From Parasponia andersonii (Eukaryota; Streptophyta; Magnoliopsida; Rosales; Cannabaceae): DNA of 64,000 bases. Below the pieces are notes generated by a model. The model was not told the origin of the DNA, searched no databases, and saw only the letters and a list, made by a program, of their open reading frames with translations. Of this stretch, positions 49,726 through 62,300 are shown one piece after another (the stretch's first letter is position 1; the number at the start of each line of letters is the position of its first letter). The translations under genes were made by a program, and so were the position numbers. The DNA lies in NCBI GenBank assembly GCA_002914805.1, contig JXTB01000198.1, positions 97,290-161,289 on the forward strand, in the 5' to 3' direction.

Positions 49726-52700
49726 TCAGTTCTTCATGCTTGGCCCTGCTGTAACTTTTGATTTCGAAGACCCAACCGCTCCCTGATCGATTGATCTTAC
49801 ACTGAGTTGCTGTGACGAATAGGAACCACTTTTTCTCAACTTGCCAGGAAACTCTTTGCCCGAGTTACCCTTCAAGGACAGATTCTTTTTAACGCGATTC
49901 CTGTTTAGTAAAAGCATACTATTGCGTGGTGGCACATGCAAAGCACCTTCAACGCAATCTCCTACCTGCACACAGCCCCAAGGCCTTGATGGCCCGTCCT
50001 CACTAGATGGTCTAAGCCTCGGCAAAACAGTCCTTGATCTTGAATAGCTCCTTCGTTCAGGGCAGTTTTCCTCCTCTGATCTGAGACATAAGGGGCAGGG
50101 AGGATCATTTTTACGTGCCCTAGGTGTTGTTTGTTCCAAGCATTCTGCGTGAAAAACATGACAACAAGAAAGGACCCCGGTAACGGGCATGTCACCACTT
50201 CTAACAATCCTACGAGAACTCCAAGGGGACCTCTGAGAAAGAAACCTTTCACACAAGCCACATCTAACACCATCAGATAAATTACATGGCCGATTGCATA
50301 TTTCAGATTCAAATGTCTCCGAAACATCAGCAAAATCAATGCTGCTGCTAGCACTGCTCCAGCTCTGGGCATCACCCCTTTGAGTTGCAGCATCAAACTC
50401 TGGCAACCCTGCAACTGTGAAGTCAGAAACCTCTCCAGGAGGAGTTTGTCTGGGGAATGACAAGGGATGAATAGGTTTAGACATGAAAGAGCGACGACTT
50501 GAGAAGGTGCAATGTGAGGATGAACGTGACTTGGGTTCAGACTCACTACTGTCTGAACGAAATGAAGTGGAGCCCCCACTATCTGGATTTTCCGAGGTTC
50601 CCTGCAAAATTTCGTCAAAATAAAAACATATCCCAAATGAAAAGAATAACGTTTGGTTTAATCCAAGACAGCTTTACTATGATGACGTACCTCCATGGTA
50701 GGTCTAAAGGATGATGGACCCAAAGCCATACCTAGCAAGTTAGAAAGACACCATGAATTTTCAGTAAATACAATGTGAATGGTTGGAGTAACAAGAATGA
50801 CAATAGGTTTAGATTTCTATCATATTAACGAGATAATGAACTTTATTTGATTTGAGCTATAGAAAAGCTGACTGAGGAATAGGGGAATGTTTTAAAAGAA
50901 ATGAGACACCCCATAGTAATCGCCCCAACTACAATAAGAAAATACGGCATTTACACACAGCAATTTTGAAGAAGCAATGCAAAAAAGTATATACTAGATT
51001 AAAAAAGAATAGCAAAATGTCATGGCATTTGGAGGCAGGACTTTATACGTTGGGTAGTTGAAGAACATCAGCAACAATGCCCACAACACAATCCTGTACT
51101 ATGATGCCATGGATTAATCAATTTTGGGCTGCAATGATTTGGAATCCTACAGAAAACCTGTGGGAATTACAGAGCTAAAATTTTAAAAACCCTGCCACTT
51201 CTCATTGAGCCCTTCCAGTTAACAAGTAACAATAATATTAATAACCTAGCACAGCTCAAAATAAAAATGAGAAATTGGAGGAATTTTTTTTTTCCCCCCT
51301 TCACTTCTACAACTTTATAACATTCAAAGTATCATCATCCAACCAGTCTCCAAAAGAAATTTAAGATAGTTTATATTATTTATTAAAAGGATCTAATTCA
51401 GGATTCATCATCTAAAAGACATCTAACCAGTAGCTGTGGGAAGGCAGCACATTGGAAGCAAAACATCAGATTGATAGAAAATGTCAATCTCAAACAATGA
51501 AAAGAGGGGAAAAAAAAGTCATATTTACAATTTCCCCCAATCCTCGTTGGTCATCATGGTACAGTGCAATTTTTCCAAAACCACGTATGCTCATTGCCAA
51601 GCTAGCATGCCTCTAGTGGTTCATTCACACATTTATGTTTCATATTTTTGAAAACAATCAAATAATGATTCACATTACACTACACTTACTAACTGCTATC
51701 AATATAGAGCAATGGAATAATAAAAGATGACAAATTTTGAATGCAACACCATCATATTTCATCCATTCATCTCTAGATTTAACCATTCAGGCAAGCATCA
51801 ACTTTAAATGTAGATATACAGAATTTTTCAGATTGATATACTGAAAAATAAATAAATCATCCTCGTCAAAATCTTTTGGCATAAAGATATAACTGCTGAA
51901 GTCCAGAAAAAGAAACTACTATGTTCATATACTCGAAACACAGACCACAAATTCAAAAACATAAATTGTCCTCAAAAGAAATACCAGTAAATAATACAAA
52001 ATCATCAATCTTTCATCTTGAAATATTAAAATAAATAAATATAAATATAATGTTAATTCCATCACCTCTCCTTCCAGCAGATTCAAAATCATCAACCCTG
52101 ATCTCCTGTATTGCAGGAGGCGTCCACTGTGGACCCTGAGAAAGGTCAGATGAACTACTCAAAAACATCCCAGCACCATCTGATGCAGAGGGGTGATTAT
52201 AGAGTTGGCTGCCTCTGAACCAGCTCCTACTTTCTTTACTGTTCGAGGATGTAGAAGACCCATACAGTGGAATCCCATCATGGGAATCATATTGCAGACC
52301 TTCAGATTGGAACTGGAAATCCCATCTTGCTGGAGGTGGCGAGAAGCTTGTATTAGTTCGCCAGTAAGGCTCGTGTGGCCCCATAGACCAGTCCCTGCTG
52401 GCTGTATGAGATCCATGTGGCCTTGCAGCCACACAACAAAGCGACCCCGTTTTAGCTATTTTTTGATAAAACTCACTGCGACCTGTTCCGTTTGCTCTAG
52501 ACCTCTACAAAGTCCACCAGAAACCACTCTCTGTAGACTGCATTACTTTCAAGAACACAATATTCTACACAATTTTCTCAAACTTGCTTATGCTACATTC
52601 GTCTTACTAAAACCACACTATACAAAAATATCAGCATATTAAGAACCAAGCTTCAGACAATCTAGAAAACTAGCTACAACTTCAGTAAGTTTTACACATG

Positions 52701-53128
52701 AAACAGGAAATACCAGTACCAGGGGGCTCAACATTTAGTCATCACACGAACTCCTCCCATGCTTCCAAAACAGCTTCACCAAATTAGACATTCTCCAAAA
52801 AATTCATTCGCCACTAACAACCCAACAAGATAAAAAAGAGCAAATAGTAAATACCAAAAAAAAAAAAAAAACCAAAAAAGGGCAAGAGCAAGATTATCCG
52901 ATTCCGGCAACATTAAACAAATTCGATTCAATTAGTTTACGCTAATACACTTAATTGCAGTAGTTATCAGCAACAAAGATCAGCAAATTTCACAACATCA
53001 TATCCAACCCACAAAAATCACGTAATTGTCACAAAAAAACCAGTGAATTCGAAACAAAAATTAACATTTTCTTGCTTCTGTTTTTCTCAGAAACCAAGTT
53101 ACACAAAAAAAAAAAAAAAAAAAAAAAN

Positions 53129-53163
<35 letters not shown>

Positions 53164-53207
53164 CACCATTTACGCGTTGGAGAAGAACGACAAGAAACGA
53201 ACGACAT
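49726..53207 (-). CDS. RING-H2 zinc-finger protein, plant-specific E3 ligase-like
   Basis: Exons on the minus strand: 53207-53174 (tentative first exon), 52455-52066, 50731-50691 and 50601-49726; the phases agree and give about 446 residues. The N-terminal part has ARPHGSHTASRDW, PHEPYWRTNTSFSPPPARWD and SQGPQWTPPAIQEI; then a Ser-rich region; then a RING-H2 at about residues 269-327 (CGLC, SCCHVFHAEC and CPLC, with a long insert before the third pair); then a basic C-terminus (KKNLSLKGNSGKEFPGKLRK). RING-H2 domains recruit E2 enzymes for ubiquitin transfer; the target is unknown. The body matches a conserved single-family plant protein that I recognise but cannot name by symbol. The codon where related proteins start reads ACG here, so the first exon is proposed as MSFVSCRSSPT by phase. 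Exons 2-4 are solid, the first is not. Confidence 0.85.
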
Positions 53208-53300
53208 CGTTGATCGAGGGAGCTCTGTACTGGCGACTGGACTAAGCCGTCCCCGGAGATGAAAACCCTAATATATGAGTGCGAGAAAGACGGGGACAAC
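53100..53300 (-). promoter_or_regulatory. RING gene 5' leader with GA/CT microsatellite
   Basis: A (GA)n tract at 53129-53160, read as CT on the coding strand, is adjacent to an A-run and a single N at 53128. It would lie just inside the first intron if the donor is at 53173 (ACGC|GTAAAT). The coding-strand sequence upstream (TAGGGTTTTCATCTCC, about 53270-53255) resembles a plant leader. CT-rich tracts near the start are common in plant promoters. The true transcription start is unknown. Confidence 0.4.
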
Positions 53301-54914
53301 AACACTTTGGGTTTGGGGGCCTTTACTTTTTGCTATGAGATCCTCCATTTTATCTGTAATTCCACTTTTACCCCCCCACTTTTTTCATCTTCGACTTTTA
53401 GCGCACCATAACCTCTTTTTGCACCAAATTAGTTGTAAAAGATGTATAGCCATTTTTTCTTCTCCCAAATTAGTTGCTAATTAATAATGTCATAATGGGT
53501 CGAAACAATTCCCTTTCTCATTGGACGGAAGAAAGCTCATTATTAGAGGATATAAATCTATAAAATAATAGCCGGTGAACATTGACATGAATCGAAATTG
53601 TAAAATTATTGATTATATATAATGCGTGTTACAGTACTATCGTATTGGTAGTGGGTGAAATTTTCTTTAATTCAATCAAATTTATAGCATTACCTTATTG
53701 GTGGTGCATGTTAAATTGTAATAGATTCAGTCAGATTTGCACACTATGTTTGATTCTAATTATAATGAAATCATACGTTGTTAACAGGTATTTATTTCTA
53801 CCACAGAGATTCCCATAAAGCCCTCCCAGTAATCAGCTCTGCTAATAGGCCCATATGGGAGCCCACAGCCAAGTTGAGTCTAATTTATATTAGAATTATT
53901 ATATGCTGCTGAGTTATACAAATCGTAGTCGTAGCAATAATAATGGAAAACCCCCAACTACACACTCTTCATTCCAAAGTAATCATTAGGCAATTATTAT
54001 TATTATTCGTATTTGAATACAAATTCTTCTCTTATGCCGACACAAGGACCTCCATATGTGATTAATATTATTCATTTTTGGATTAGAGAAATACCATTTG
54101 TCAGCTCTAACTTGTCTCATGGTGCCTTCTCGTTCACGAGCCAAATAATAATGTCCACAGGGACCTACTGATACCAAGTTCCTAAAAAATCCAAGCACAA
54201 AACCCGGAACACAAATATATATATATATATAGAGAAAAAAAAAAAAAAAGATAAGGGTCATCTGAAGCATACAGAGACACATATAATAATGCCTTCAAAT
54301 AATACAAGTATGATACAGATTCCTCAGTCTGGCTGGTTTCAGGTTCAAATATGGTGTGTATGTTTACAAACTATTAAAGTATTCATTTTTTTTTCCCAAA
54401 AAGTGGCATACAAATAAACCCTCGAGGAATATTACAGATTTTCAGATCCATCCCATGAAAGGAGACATCATATTATCAGAATAACCCCCACAAGGTTTTG
54501 TCTGCTCTCTATGTCCCAACATATTTCCATGGTTCAACTTGTTTTAAGGCTTAAAAACAAGAGAATGAACAAACCCTTTTCACGCTTGGCTTTAGATAAT
54601 AGACAAAACAAGTACTATATAATTAGTTTCCCCCACTAACTTTTGCATCCCATAACTGTATCTGCAGTTCAGTGGTTAGAATATACATTTACACATAAAA
54701 GAGACCCCATAATGCTCATAGAGAATCATAAAACTCTACCTTGGTAACCATGTACTTTTTGTGTTCAACATAGGACTCTGATATCTTACCTAATGGGTTG
54801 ATAAGTGATTGGCCCATCAAAGTTCAACCTGAGCATGCTCATTATTGCACCCCCCAAGAGTATAAAGGTTACTTGGAATGGTATGGCTTAGCGGAAATTC
54901 CAGCTTTTTGGCTA
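53301..54914. other. Spacer between the RING and methyltransferase genes
   Basis: No gene recognised. Sequence below about 53600 probably includes the RING gene promoter; sequence above about 54400 is probably the methyltransferase 3' UTR. A TA tract and A-run lie at 54217-54250. Confidence 0.4.
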
Positions 54915-56678
54915 TTATTTGCAAGCTATTCCATAGATGTGAGGGTTTATAAGTGAGGCACTAGATAAGAAAGCCATGCTGAGTTTCAGACTTGAGAATC
55001 CAGCGTCTGATATATGCTTTCCAGTTTCCCTTGTGAGGTGACACCCGTCAGCAAGAGTCTGTTGCAAAGGGTCAAAAATGCTTTGTATGAATCTGAGTGT
55101 TGTTCCCTCTACAGCAAAAGAAACCCAATTGAGTATAAAGCTCAAGCATTGTTATGTGGTCGATGAGTTCACAAGTTCAATTTACTACCTTTTGCAGCTA
55201 CATGCTCCACAAAGAGATAAAGCCCACCTGGTTTGAGAACTCTCTTCACCTCTGGAAAGAATGGTGAAAGTGAATATGTAACTTCGGGTAAGATGAACTT
55301 TCAGGACTATTACTTTGGTCATGCCACTTGAATTAAGCTAAAAATAATTCAAATCTATTGTATTTACAATAAGAAAAATCTGAGCCACAAGCTTTATTAC
55401 CTTTCAAGGTCAAGTCAACATCTTTAACAGAACATAATACTAGAGTACCAACAATGGCATCAACAGAGGCATCGGCTAGTGGTAAAGCCTCCCCAACCTG
55501 GATAAAGCCAACACCTTCAATATCTAAGAAATGACTTTCTATTCTAGTTTTACAACAGGGTAAAAAAGCTAGTGAAAAAATAAATAAGATGAATCCAAGA
55601 CTTTCTAAGTTTCTACGGATGGTCATACTTCACTGATTAATGTGCAACATTGACTGAGGAATAACAAATACACACTACGTTTCAACTGTGGAACATATTT
55701 AGGCTAACAGTTTCATATATAGTCGTACCAAATCAAAGTGGACACACTAATGCTCACATAAACATCACAAAGTTTAGTGCCAAAAGCCACATTGACATAC
55801 TGCTTGTATGAACTTAAAGTTCGGAACCGGCAGGCCAGCTTCGACGGCAGCAGCTGTAGCATACTTTTCCATCTTGCTATTTGGATCCACCCCAAAAACT
55901 TGAACCACATCATCTACATCATAATACCTAAGATTAGGACCCGTCCCAATGCCAATTTCCAAGACTTTCCGAGCCTTTCCCCGCAAATTAGCAAAGAGCT
56001 CCGACTTGTAACCTGCAATCTTACCCATGTAGATTTACCAAAACAATCAATACAATCAAGAAAAATACTCGCTCTTATTATCATCCCAAAAAGAAAAAAC
56101 AAAGAGAAAAAAAAAAAAAGTAATAACAATATATTCACCTCAAGTGGGAACTAACCTCAGCTTCATAAGATTTCATGCTTGTATCCAAAACTGAAGCATA
56201 AAACTCTTCGTACCAATCAGGCCTCGGAGGGTGAATCTTCTTCAACATGGCCTACATTTACACAACAAAGAAAACCCACCAATTGAACAATGGCGCCATA
56301 CTCAAGAAACTAGAATATCCAGCTTCAAACAGCAATGGAGCTGATATCAAGCAAGCTCAAAATCAAGCTATAAAATTTGAGACAACGTCTTACCGTATAA
56401 TCCAAAAGAGAATCGGAAGAATTGGCCGGGAAAATGGGAAGCAAAGATGTGGCTGCTGCTTTGATAAAGATCCTTCTTCCGCAGGAGCAGGACAAGCCCG
56501 GAGCCAGAGACTCGCTAGAGCAACGGTTTGAGACATCAGGGTCGACCCGTGAAAGATCGGACGGCGGTGTGACTTTACCCACTTTCCCACATGGGGTTTT
56601 GTTGGGTGAGAGTTGAGCGCAGGCAGTCAAGGTGACCAGAGACGATAATGGAGAACGAGACGAATAATAAAGGATCAT
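54915..56678 (-). CDS. METTL7-like SAM-dependent methyltransferase, probably plastid-targeted
   Basis: Minus-strand exons: 56678-56394, 56251-56156, 56019-55801, 55497-55401, 55251-55189 and 55108-54915, all GT..AG with consistent phase; 317 residues. The first 75 residues are Ser-rich with few acids and contain CSCGRRIFIKAAATSLLPIF, suggesting a chloroplast transit peptide. The methyltransferase core has motif I VLEIGIGTGPNL (about 146-157), the acidic FGVDPN strand, then PLADASVDAIVGTLVLCSVK and VLKPGGLYLFVEHVAAK, in the order of Methyltransf_11 proteins. It is closest to plant proteins like At1g69526 and to human METTL7A/B (thiol methyltransferases). The substrate in plants is unknown to me. 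It ends 475 bases upstream of nothing on this strand but lies downstream of the endosulfine gene in the same direction, about 475 bases apart. It appears intact. Confidence 0.92.
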
Positions 56679-57152
56679 TTCTCTGTGGTGTGAAATCGAA
56701 GATTACGTCTTCCAAAATTGGTGGTACAGAGCGGTGTTATAAGATTTTTTCTGTTTTCTTTTGGAACGATTCTTAATCATAATATGACGAGATATTTTCT
56801 ATGTTAATTGACATTTTTTTTTACCTACATCAATTATTTATATTACGTGATAAAGCATTAGAACATAGAATTTTAAACAAAATACAAACAAAAATATGAT
56901 TATGTATCAACCTCCATTAATTCTTCAAGCAAAAACGCTTTAGTTTGGTTATGTAAGGGTGTCGCTGACTATTCAGGAACATGAATGTCATATATCTTCT
57001 ATGATGCATATAGCATGAATCACGTTACACAGGTACAAAATTTTGCCATTTTGGTTTATTTGCCTAGAAAAGATATGTCATCATTCCAAGTATGAGAAAC
57101 AAGCGTAATCCGGTAAGATGTTGATTCCAGGTCAATTATCCACGGGAGCTCT
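56679..57152. promoter_or_regulatory. Methyltransferase promoter / endosulfine gene 3' region
   Basis: A 474-bp gap separates two genes on the minus strand. TCTTATAACACC (minus strand, about 56738-56749) is a possible weak TATA element 60-70 bases upstream of the methyltransferase ATG. The rest is AT-rich and without coding capacity. The endosulfine gene's 3' UTR must share this space. Confidence 0.4.
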
Positions 57153-58582
57153 CTAAGTAGTTGTGTTGCTCTCATCAGCACCATCAACTGTGCTTTGTTC
57201 CTCGGACGAAGTGTCAGTATGGCCTCCCTCCACTGTGAAAATAAAAAAGAAGTGGCTGAAATGCCAAGGATTGTCTATGACAAAATAAAGGACTATAAAT
57301 GGCTGTGATCCCAGAAACCGGCCAAGTGTTTGAAGATAGATACCTTCGCCTTCATCTGCAGGAGCATAAGCTGAACGCCTGGATCGAGTTTGGTGGTGAG
57401 GGGTTGGCTGATCCACAAATAAGGAGAACAAAACAAAAGGGTAGGAAGAATAATATTAGTACTAATAATAAATAATAATGCATTCTGAGCATCTATTATA
57501 GCCAAGGGCCGAGAAGAATTATGAAACATCAAATACCTGCAACTTTGGGCGAAGTGCCTCCAATGGCCCTTTTGGTTTTTGAGCACCTTGCTGTTACAAA
57601 AGATCAGTGCTTAGAGATTATGCATTTAAATTTCACGTTGCACATGCAAGAGTCAGGATATAAAGTTGTAGGTAGCAACTTCAACGGAGTAAGAGGAAGT
57701 TCGAAGTAATGGCAAAATCAAAGTGAGTACCTTTCCTAATGCCCAATCAGCAGAATCAAAGTAAGCACGCTCATGGTCCTGGCAGCAAATAGTATCTCAT
57801 CAGTGGTCATTCTCGTCTACTGAAAAATAAAACTAGAAAGCTATTTTGCTAGACAAGCGAAGGAGAATAAAATGAAAAAAATAAGACGAACCAAAAAACT
57901 GAGATCTACCTTTGATATCAGTGGAGGTTTCTTTGGCACAATTCCCCCATACTTTTTCTTGATTGTTTTCTCCTGCAGAATAAAGAACGGCAGACATATA
58001 ATGATTCCAATAAAAAACATAGAAATTATGTCCGTAGGAACATTCAAGGCACCGGATATGAAAAACTAAGAAATTATTTCGGCATCATCACTGAAATTTA
58101 CCTTGAAATTTCGCAAGTCAGGCACTTAAAATTCAAAGAAATGGAGCTGGTATAAACAATGTAAATGTTGTTTTTCCTACTCGGGTATTCTGCCTAAGAT
58201 GGATTAGAAATGGTGTCTAAAATATGGTAACAATTCACTTGACTTATCTTGAAAAAATTGACAGGGAGAGAACAAGAGATCATATCGTCGTCAATAATTT
58301 AACGTTCAAAGTTTATTTATGATAATTTGCTGTGAAATCATTGATTTCTACAAACCAAATTAAACAGGATATCACGCACAACAACAAAAGCAGCATCTAT
58401 ACCTCCTGCTGAGGTGAAGGCATGGAATTCTCTTCAGTTTTATCTGAAGCTGGAATGGAACTTTCATCAATTTTGTCCGAAGTTTTCAGATCGTCCTCAG
58501 AAATGTCACCACCAACTTTGTTTTCAGAACCATTATTGGCAAGCTCTTGCTCCTTTGGATCCTCATTGTTGGAACCTGACAT
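57153..58582 (-). CDS. Endosulfine / ARPP-19 family phosphoprotein
   Basis: Minus-strand exons: 58582-58403, 57972-57910, 57778-57731, 57590-57537, 57407-57344 and 57232-57153; GT..AG borders and consistent phase; 162 residues. Residues 1-60 are an acidic, Ser-rich extension encoded by exon 1. The family core follows: KKKYGGIVPKKPPLISK, then DHERAYFDSADWALGK with the FDSADW site (FDSGDY in animals, where Greatwall kinase phosphorylates the Ser and turns the protein into a PP2A-B55 inhibitor). Then come GPLEALRPKLQPTPHHQTRS and RRSAYAPADE, a basic site that recalls the C-terminal PKA site of animal ENSA. The end is acidic and Thr-rich. Related to Arabidopsis 'cAMP-regulated phosphoprotein 19-related' proteins such as At1g69510. 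PP2A control in plants is inferred, not shown. Confidence 0.92.
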
Positions 58583-59395
58583 CTTTTGCTCTAGGTGCAG
58601 GAGGCACTGTGAAGCAAACAAATGACTTTACTGAATCACAATTCACAATGTACAAAAACAAGTAAAATCGTCTCCAAGCATTTCAAAACAAATTACCGAG
58701 GTCCTTTCATTTCAGAATTTCAGAAACATTAAATTAATAGATACATAAAGTCTAGGCAAGAATAGACCTGTACGTTCATGAGAAAACGAATCCGCACACT
58801 CCACAAAGTGGGACCAAAAACAAATTAATTAGAAAAATTCACACGAAAGACATATGTTATGATTTCTTGTCCTAGTAATCATAAGCCTGTTTGTTAGACG
58901 TAAGAATAAGCAAACAAAAAAATCACTGGAAAAGAAACCAAAACAATCACGGGAAATAAATCAATCAAATCAGAAGTCGGAAACTCATTCATGCATTTAG
59001 ACCATTGCCCAGTTCTCTGATTGGTTCAAGCATTAAACAACACCATGGTTTCATTAGCAAGAATTCAACTAAACACAAAAACCAACTCAAAAACCAGTTG
59101 GATCATCAAAAATCTTTAAAACCCAGATACAAAATTGGATTTGAAAAAAAATAACAACATGACTAAAAAAAATCAAGAACTAATGACACAGTTGCTAGTT
59201 TGTTTAACTGATTCGATATCAAGAAGTTTAAGAAAAAAAACAATGAAAAAACAAGGGGGGAAAAAAAAAAAAAAAAAAAAAAAAGAGGTAAGCAGAAGAG
59301 AAGGTTAGGTGATTACCCGATGGGAGAGATTAGAAGAAGAAGTAGAAATGGGGGGTTTGATTGTAGAAGCAGGGAGTGAGGGACTAATCTTATGA
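58583..59395 (-). promoter_or_regulatory. Endosulfine gene leader with a probable 5' UTR intron, and promoter
   Basis: An A-run (59261-59284) and GGTAATCACC on the minus strand at about 59310-59325 suggest a leader exon near 59315-59400, with a donor close to GGTAATC, spliced to an acceptor just upstream of the ATG (TGCTTCACAG at about 58610). This layout is an inference from signals only. Confidence 0.4.
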
Positions 59396-62300
59396 GAATG
59401 AGGCCATCAAGGCTTGAAGCCTAGACACTACGCAAATACCGCACAATTCTCTTTCTAACTGAGCGATTTTGGTGAGGTGGTTTGATATTGGGCTGCCAGA
59501 CTTTTGAGGCCTTTTCATTCACGATACAGGCTTCTCAGTATTTAGGCCGAGTTGGGCCCTTGTTTTGTCCGGTTGAGTTACTCTAGCTATGGACCCTTTT
59601 TCGGAAAAAAAAAAAAATATTATAGCAAATAACGGATTATATTATGGGAAACTTAATATTTAATATGTGTATTTTTTTTTCTCTACTCATTATCTATCAC
59701 CTAAATATATCATTCAAGTTTTTTTTTTCAAGATGATTTATTATAATATTTAGCATTTTGTTTATAATAAAAGATTTTTTTTGCATTGTAGATTGCCACT
59801 TATAATTTTTTTTATACTGTACACATTAAGTAATATATTAGATCCAAATTATGTTAATGTATGGGGTTTTATGCTGACAAAATGTATTATATATTAATTG
59901 ATTTATTAGATTCAATTTTATTAAGCCATTTCGCTATAAAAACTAAATAAGTGACATTTTTAATGAAGTGTCCAAATGAACCATTTTGGGAAGTCCCTCT
60001 TCTTTCTTTTTTTAGCAAAATAGTTTATCCTATTTTTAGTTCTAATAGTAACTTGAATTCCATTTTGGCTCCTATATATCACAATGTCACAGCAATGGCA
60101 TTGGAACTTTACTAATGTATCAGTTTTGACTATTTTGTTATGAATTAAGGGCCAACACGAAGTACATAAAATATATTTCAGAGCAGTAACATGAGATATT
60201 TGAAAATTTTAGAGTCAAAATTGAAGCAAAAGACATAATTGGGGTGCCAAATTTGGACATTATGAAACTTAAGAACCAAAATGGCATTTGTATTTTCTTC
60301 CGAGCTAAAACTAAGATTAAGCCCTTTCTGTATCAAACAATATGTACTCTTTTTCCATGAAAAAAATAGATAGTTCTATCTGTTCATGTAAAATATAATT
60401 GGAAAAAAGGAAAAAAAAAACTTGCATTAATATTTTTCTTCACTAAAATGAAACAATCATTGTTAAGTTCAAAAATCAAGTGAGCATAGAAAATTATGTA
60501 CTACACTTTGTTTTTTTTTTTTTTGTACTTTTTCCCTCAAAATGGGCATGGAAAATGGTATGGCTGAGGTCACATTTTCTGCTCCAAGAGGATGATAATT
60601 GCTGCAAAACAGGTCCAACTATATACCGAACCCATGTCATCCCCGTAACCATTTTCAGGATCCTAGACCTGGCTCTATTCCCCATTGCATCACACTGACA
60701 CTATCAAGATTCCAATATGTTCCTTCCTTCAGTCCTTGGAATCTTATATCTCATATTGTAATCTTTTTTTTTTTTTTTCTTTTATGTATATAATTTCAAG
60801 ACAAATTGATGACTATATCGTGAAGCTTACATAAACTGACTTATTATGGTAGGACATCTCGAACATAATTTTTTGCCTAGTGTAATCCGAATAACTTGAT
60901 TTCAAATGATAAGATTTTCCTTGAAGAGAAAATCAAGCCATGATGGTAGGAATGTGAAGCACGTTTCACCACATATATAGGTGAATCAAATAAGATAATT
61001 ACCATGGGAGGTAAAGAGGAGTTGTTTTTTTTTTTTTTTTTGGNATTGCGGTACAACCTAATCTAACCTTAGGTGATGGAACAAAATCTTTATATTTGAT
61101 TTGCATTGGTTTGCGAGACCTACACCGTTGTCAAATCCTATCCCATAATTCGTTTCTATTTTTCCTCCTTTTATTTCATTGGTTTCAACTCAGACATTGT
61201 TAGCCAATTTTCTATGCAATGATAACACCAACAAATGAAAATACTACTATGATATTTCTTTTTCTTTTTATTTATTGGAAAAATAGGTACCCATATGATT
61301 GAAATGCAACATATTATGTATAGTCTTGGGAAGCAAACACGTATAGTTTTACTTTCAGATCCCATGTGACTCACTATCTCTATCTTCTCTTAGCTCACTC
61401 ACCCAGCCATTTGCATTTTCTTTTTTCATACTTACCATTCCAAAACGACATACTCTCTCTCTTTCTCTCTCTCTCTCTCTTTTAAGATTGAGGTTGAATC
61501 CATTCGGTTTTCATTTTTTTTTGGGTGATACTCATCTAAAGTCTTGCATGGGGATTCGAGGTAATGTATTGCAGCCAAGGATGACTTGCCGGTAATTAAA
61601 CTCTCAACTAAGATAATTTAAGTCTTAATTTTGATCATATACCGTTATACTTCGATTTTTGCAAGAAACTAATTAAACATCGGCAAGTTGTCTTTGGCTA
61701 CATCTCTATCTCCTTTTCACATGCTAGATCTATGATGATGAGAACAATGATATATGGAAATCATGAATATCAATTCAGATGTGGTATCAAGGAGATTTTT
61801 GATAGTAAAGTTCTCTTGTATGATACTTTACATATTTTGCAAGTAGGAAGAGAGTGGGGAAAAAGATATAGCTAGATTCATAGGGGGAGTTATTGCACCA
61901 ACATGAGATAGTATTTTTTTTTTTTTTCGAAATTAGTGTGAGTTATTGGAAGAGGAACTTTAATATATGCATATTAATGTCTTTCTTGATTAGTTAGAGA
62001 ATAATCCATTACTTGTTAGGTGACACTGCCACTCACTATTGGCAGTTTTCTTTTCTTTCTTTTTTTTTTGAAAGACTATTGGCAGTTTTCTCATAATGAC
62101 TAGTTAGCTTTCCAATAATACCAACACATTCGTTTATAAAATGTGGCAAAATTTTTAAAAACAATGAACATTTTCATCACGATACATATACCAATTTTCA
62201 TATTGGCCAAATCCCAATGTTTTAGCAGACAAGTATATTTGCATAGTACTAGATTCAATAGGGCTGAAATCAGCTTGTGATGAGAATTCTTTTCTTCATA

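Noticed and set aside
49962-50636. Minus-strand 224-codon open frame in another frame of the RING gene
   Set aside because: Shadow frame over the long RING exon; lacks the RING cysteines in order and has no recognisable domain.
60480-60793. Overlapping open frames on both strands in a less AT-rich patch
   Set aside because: No recognisable protein on either strand; could be an old transposon piece but no evidence.
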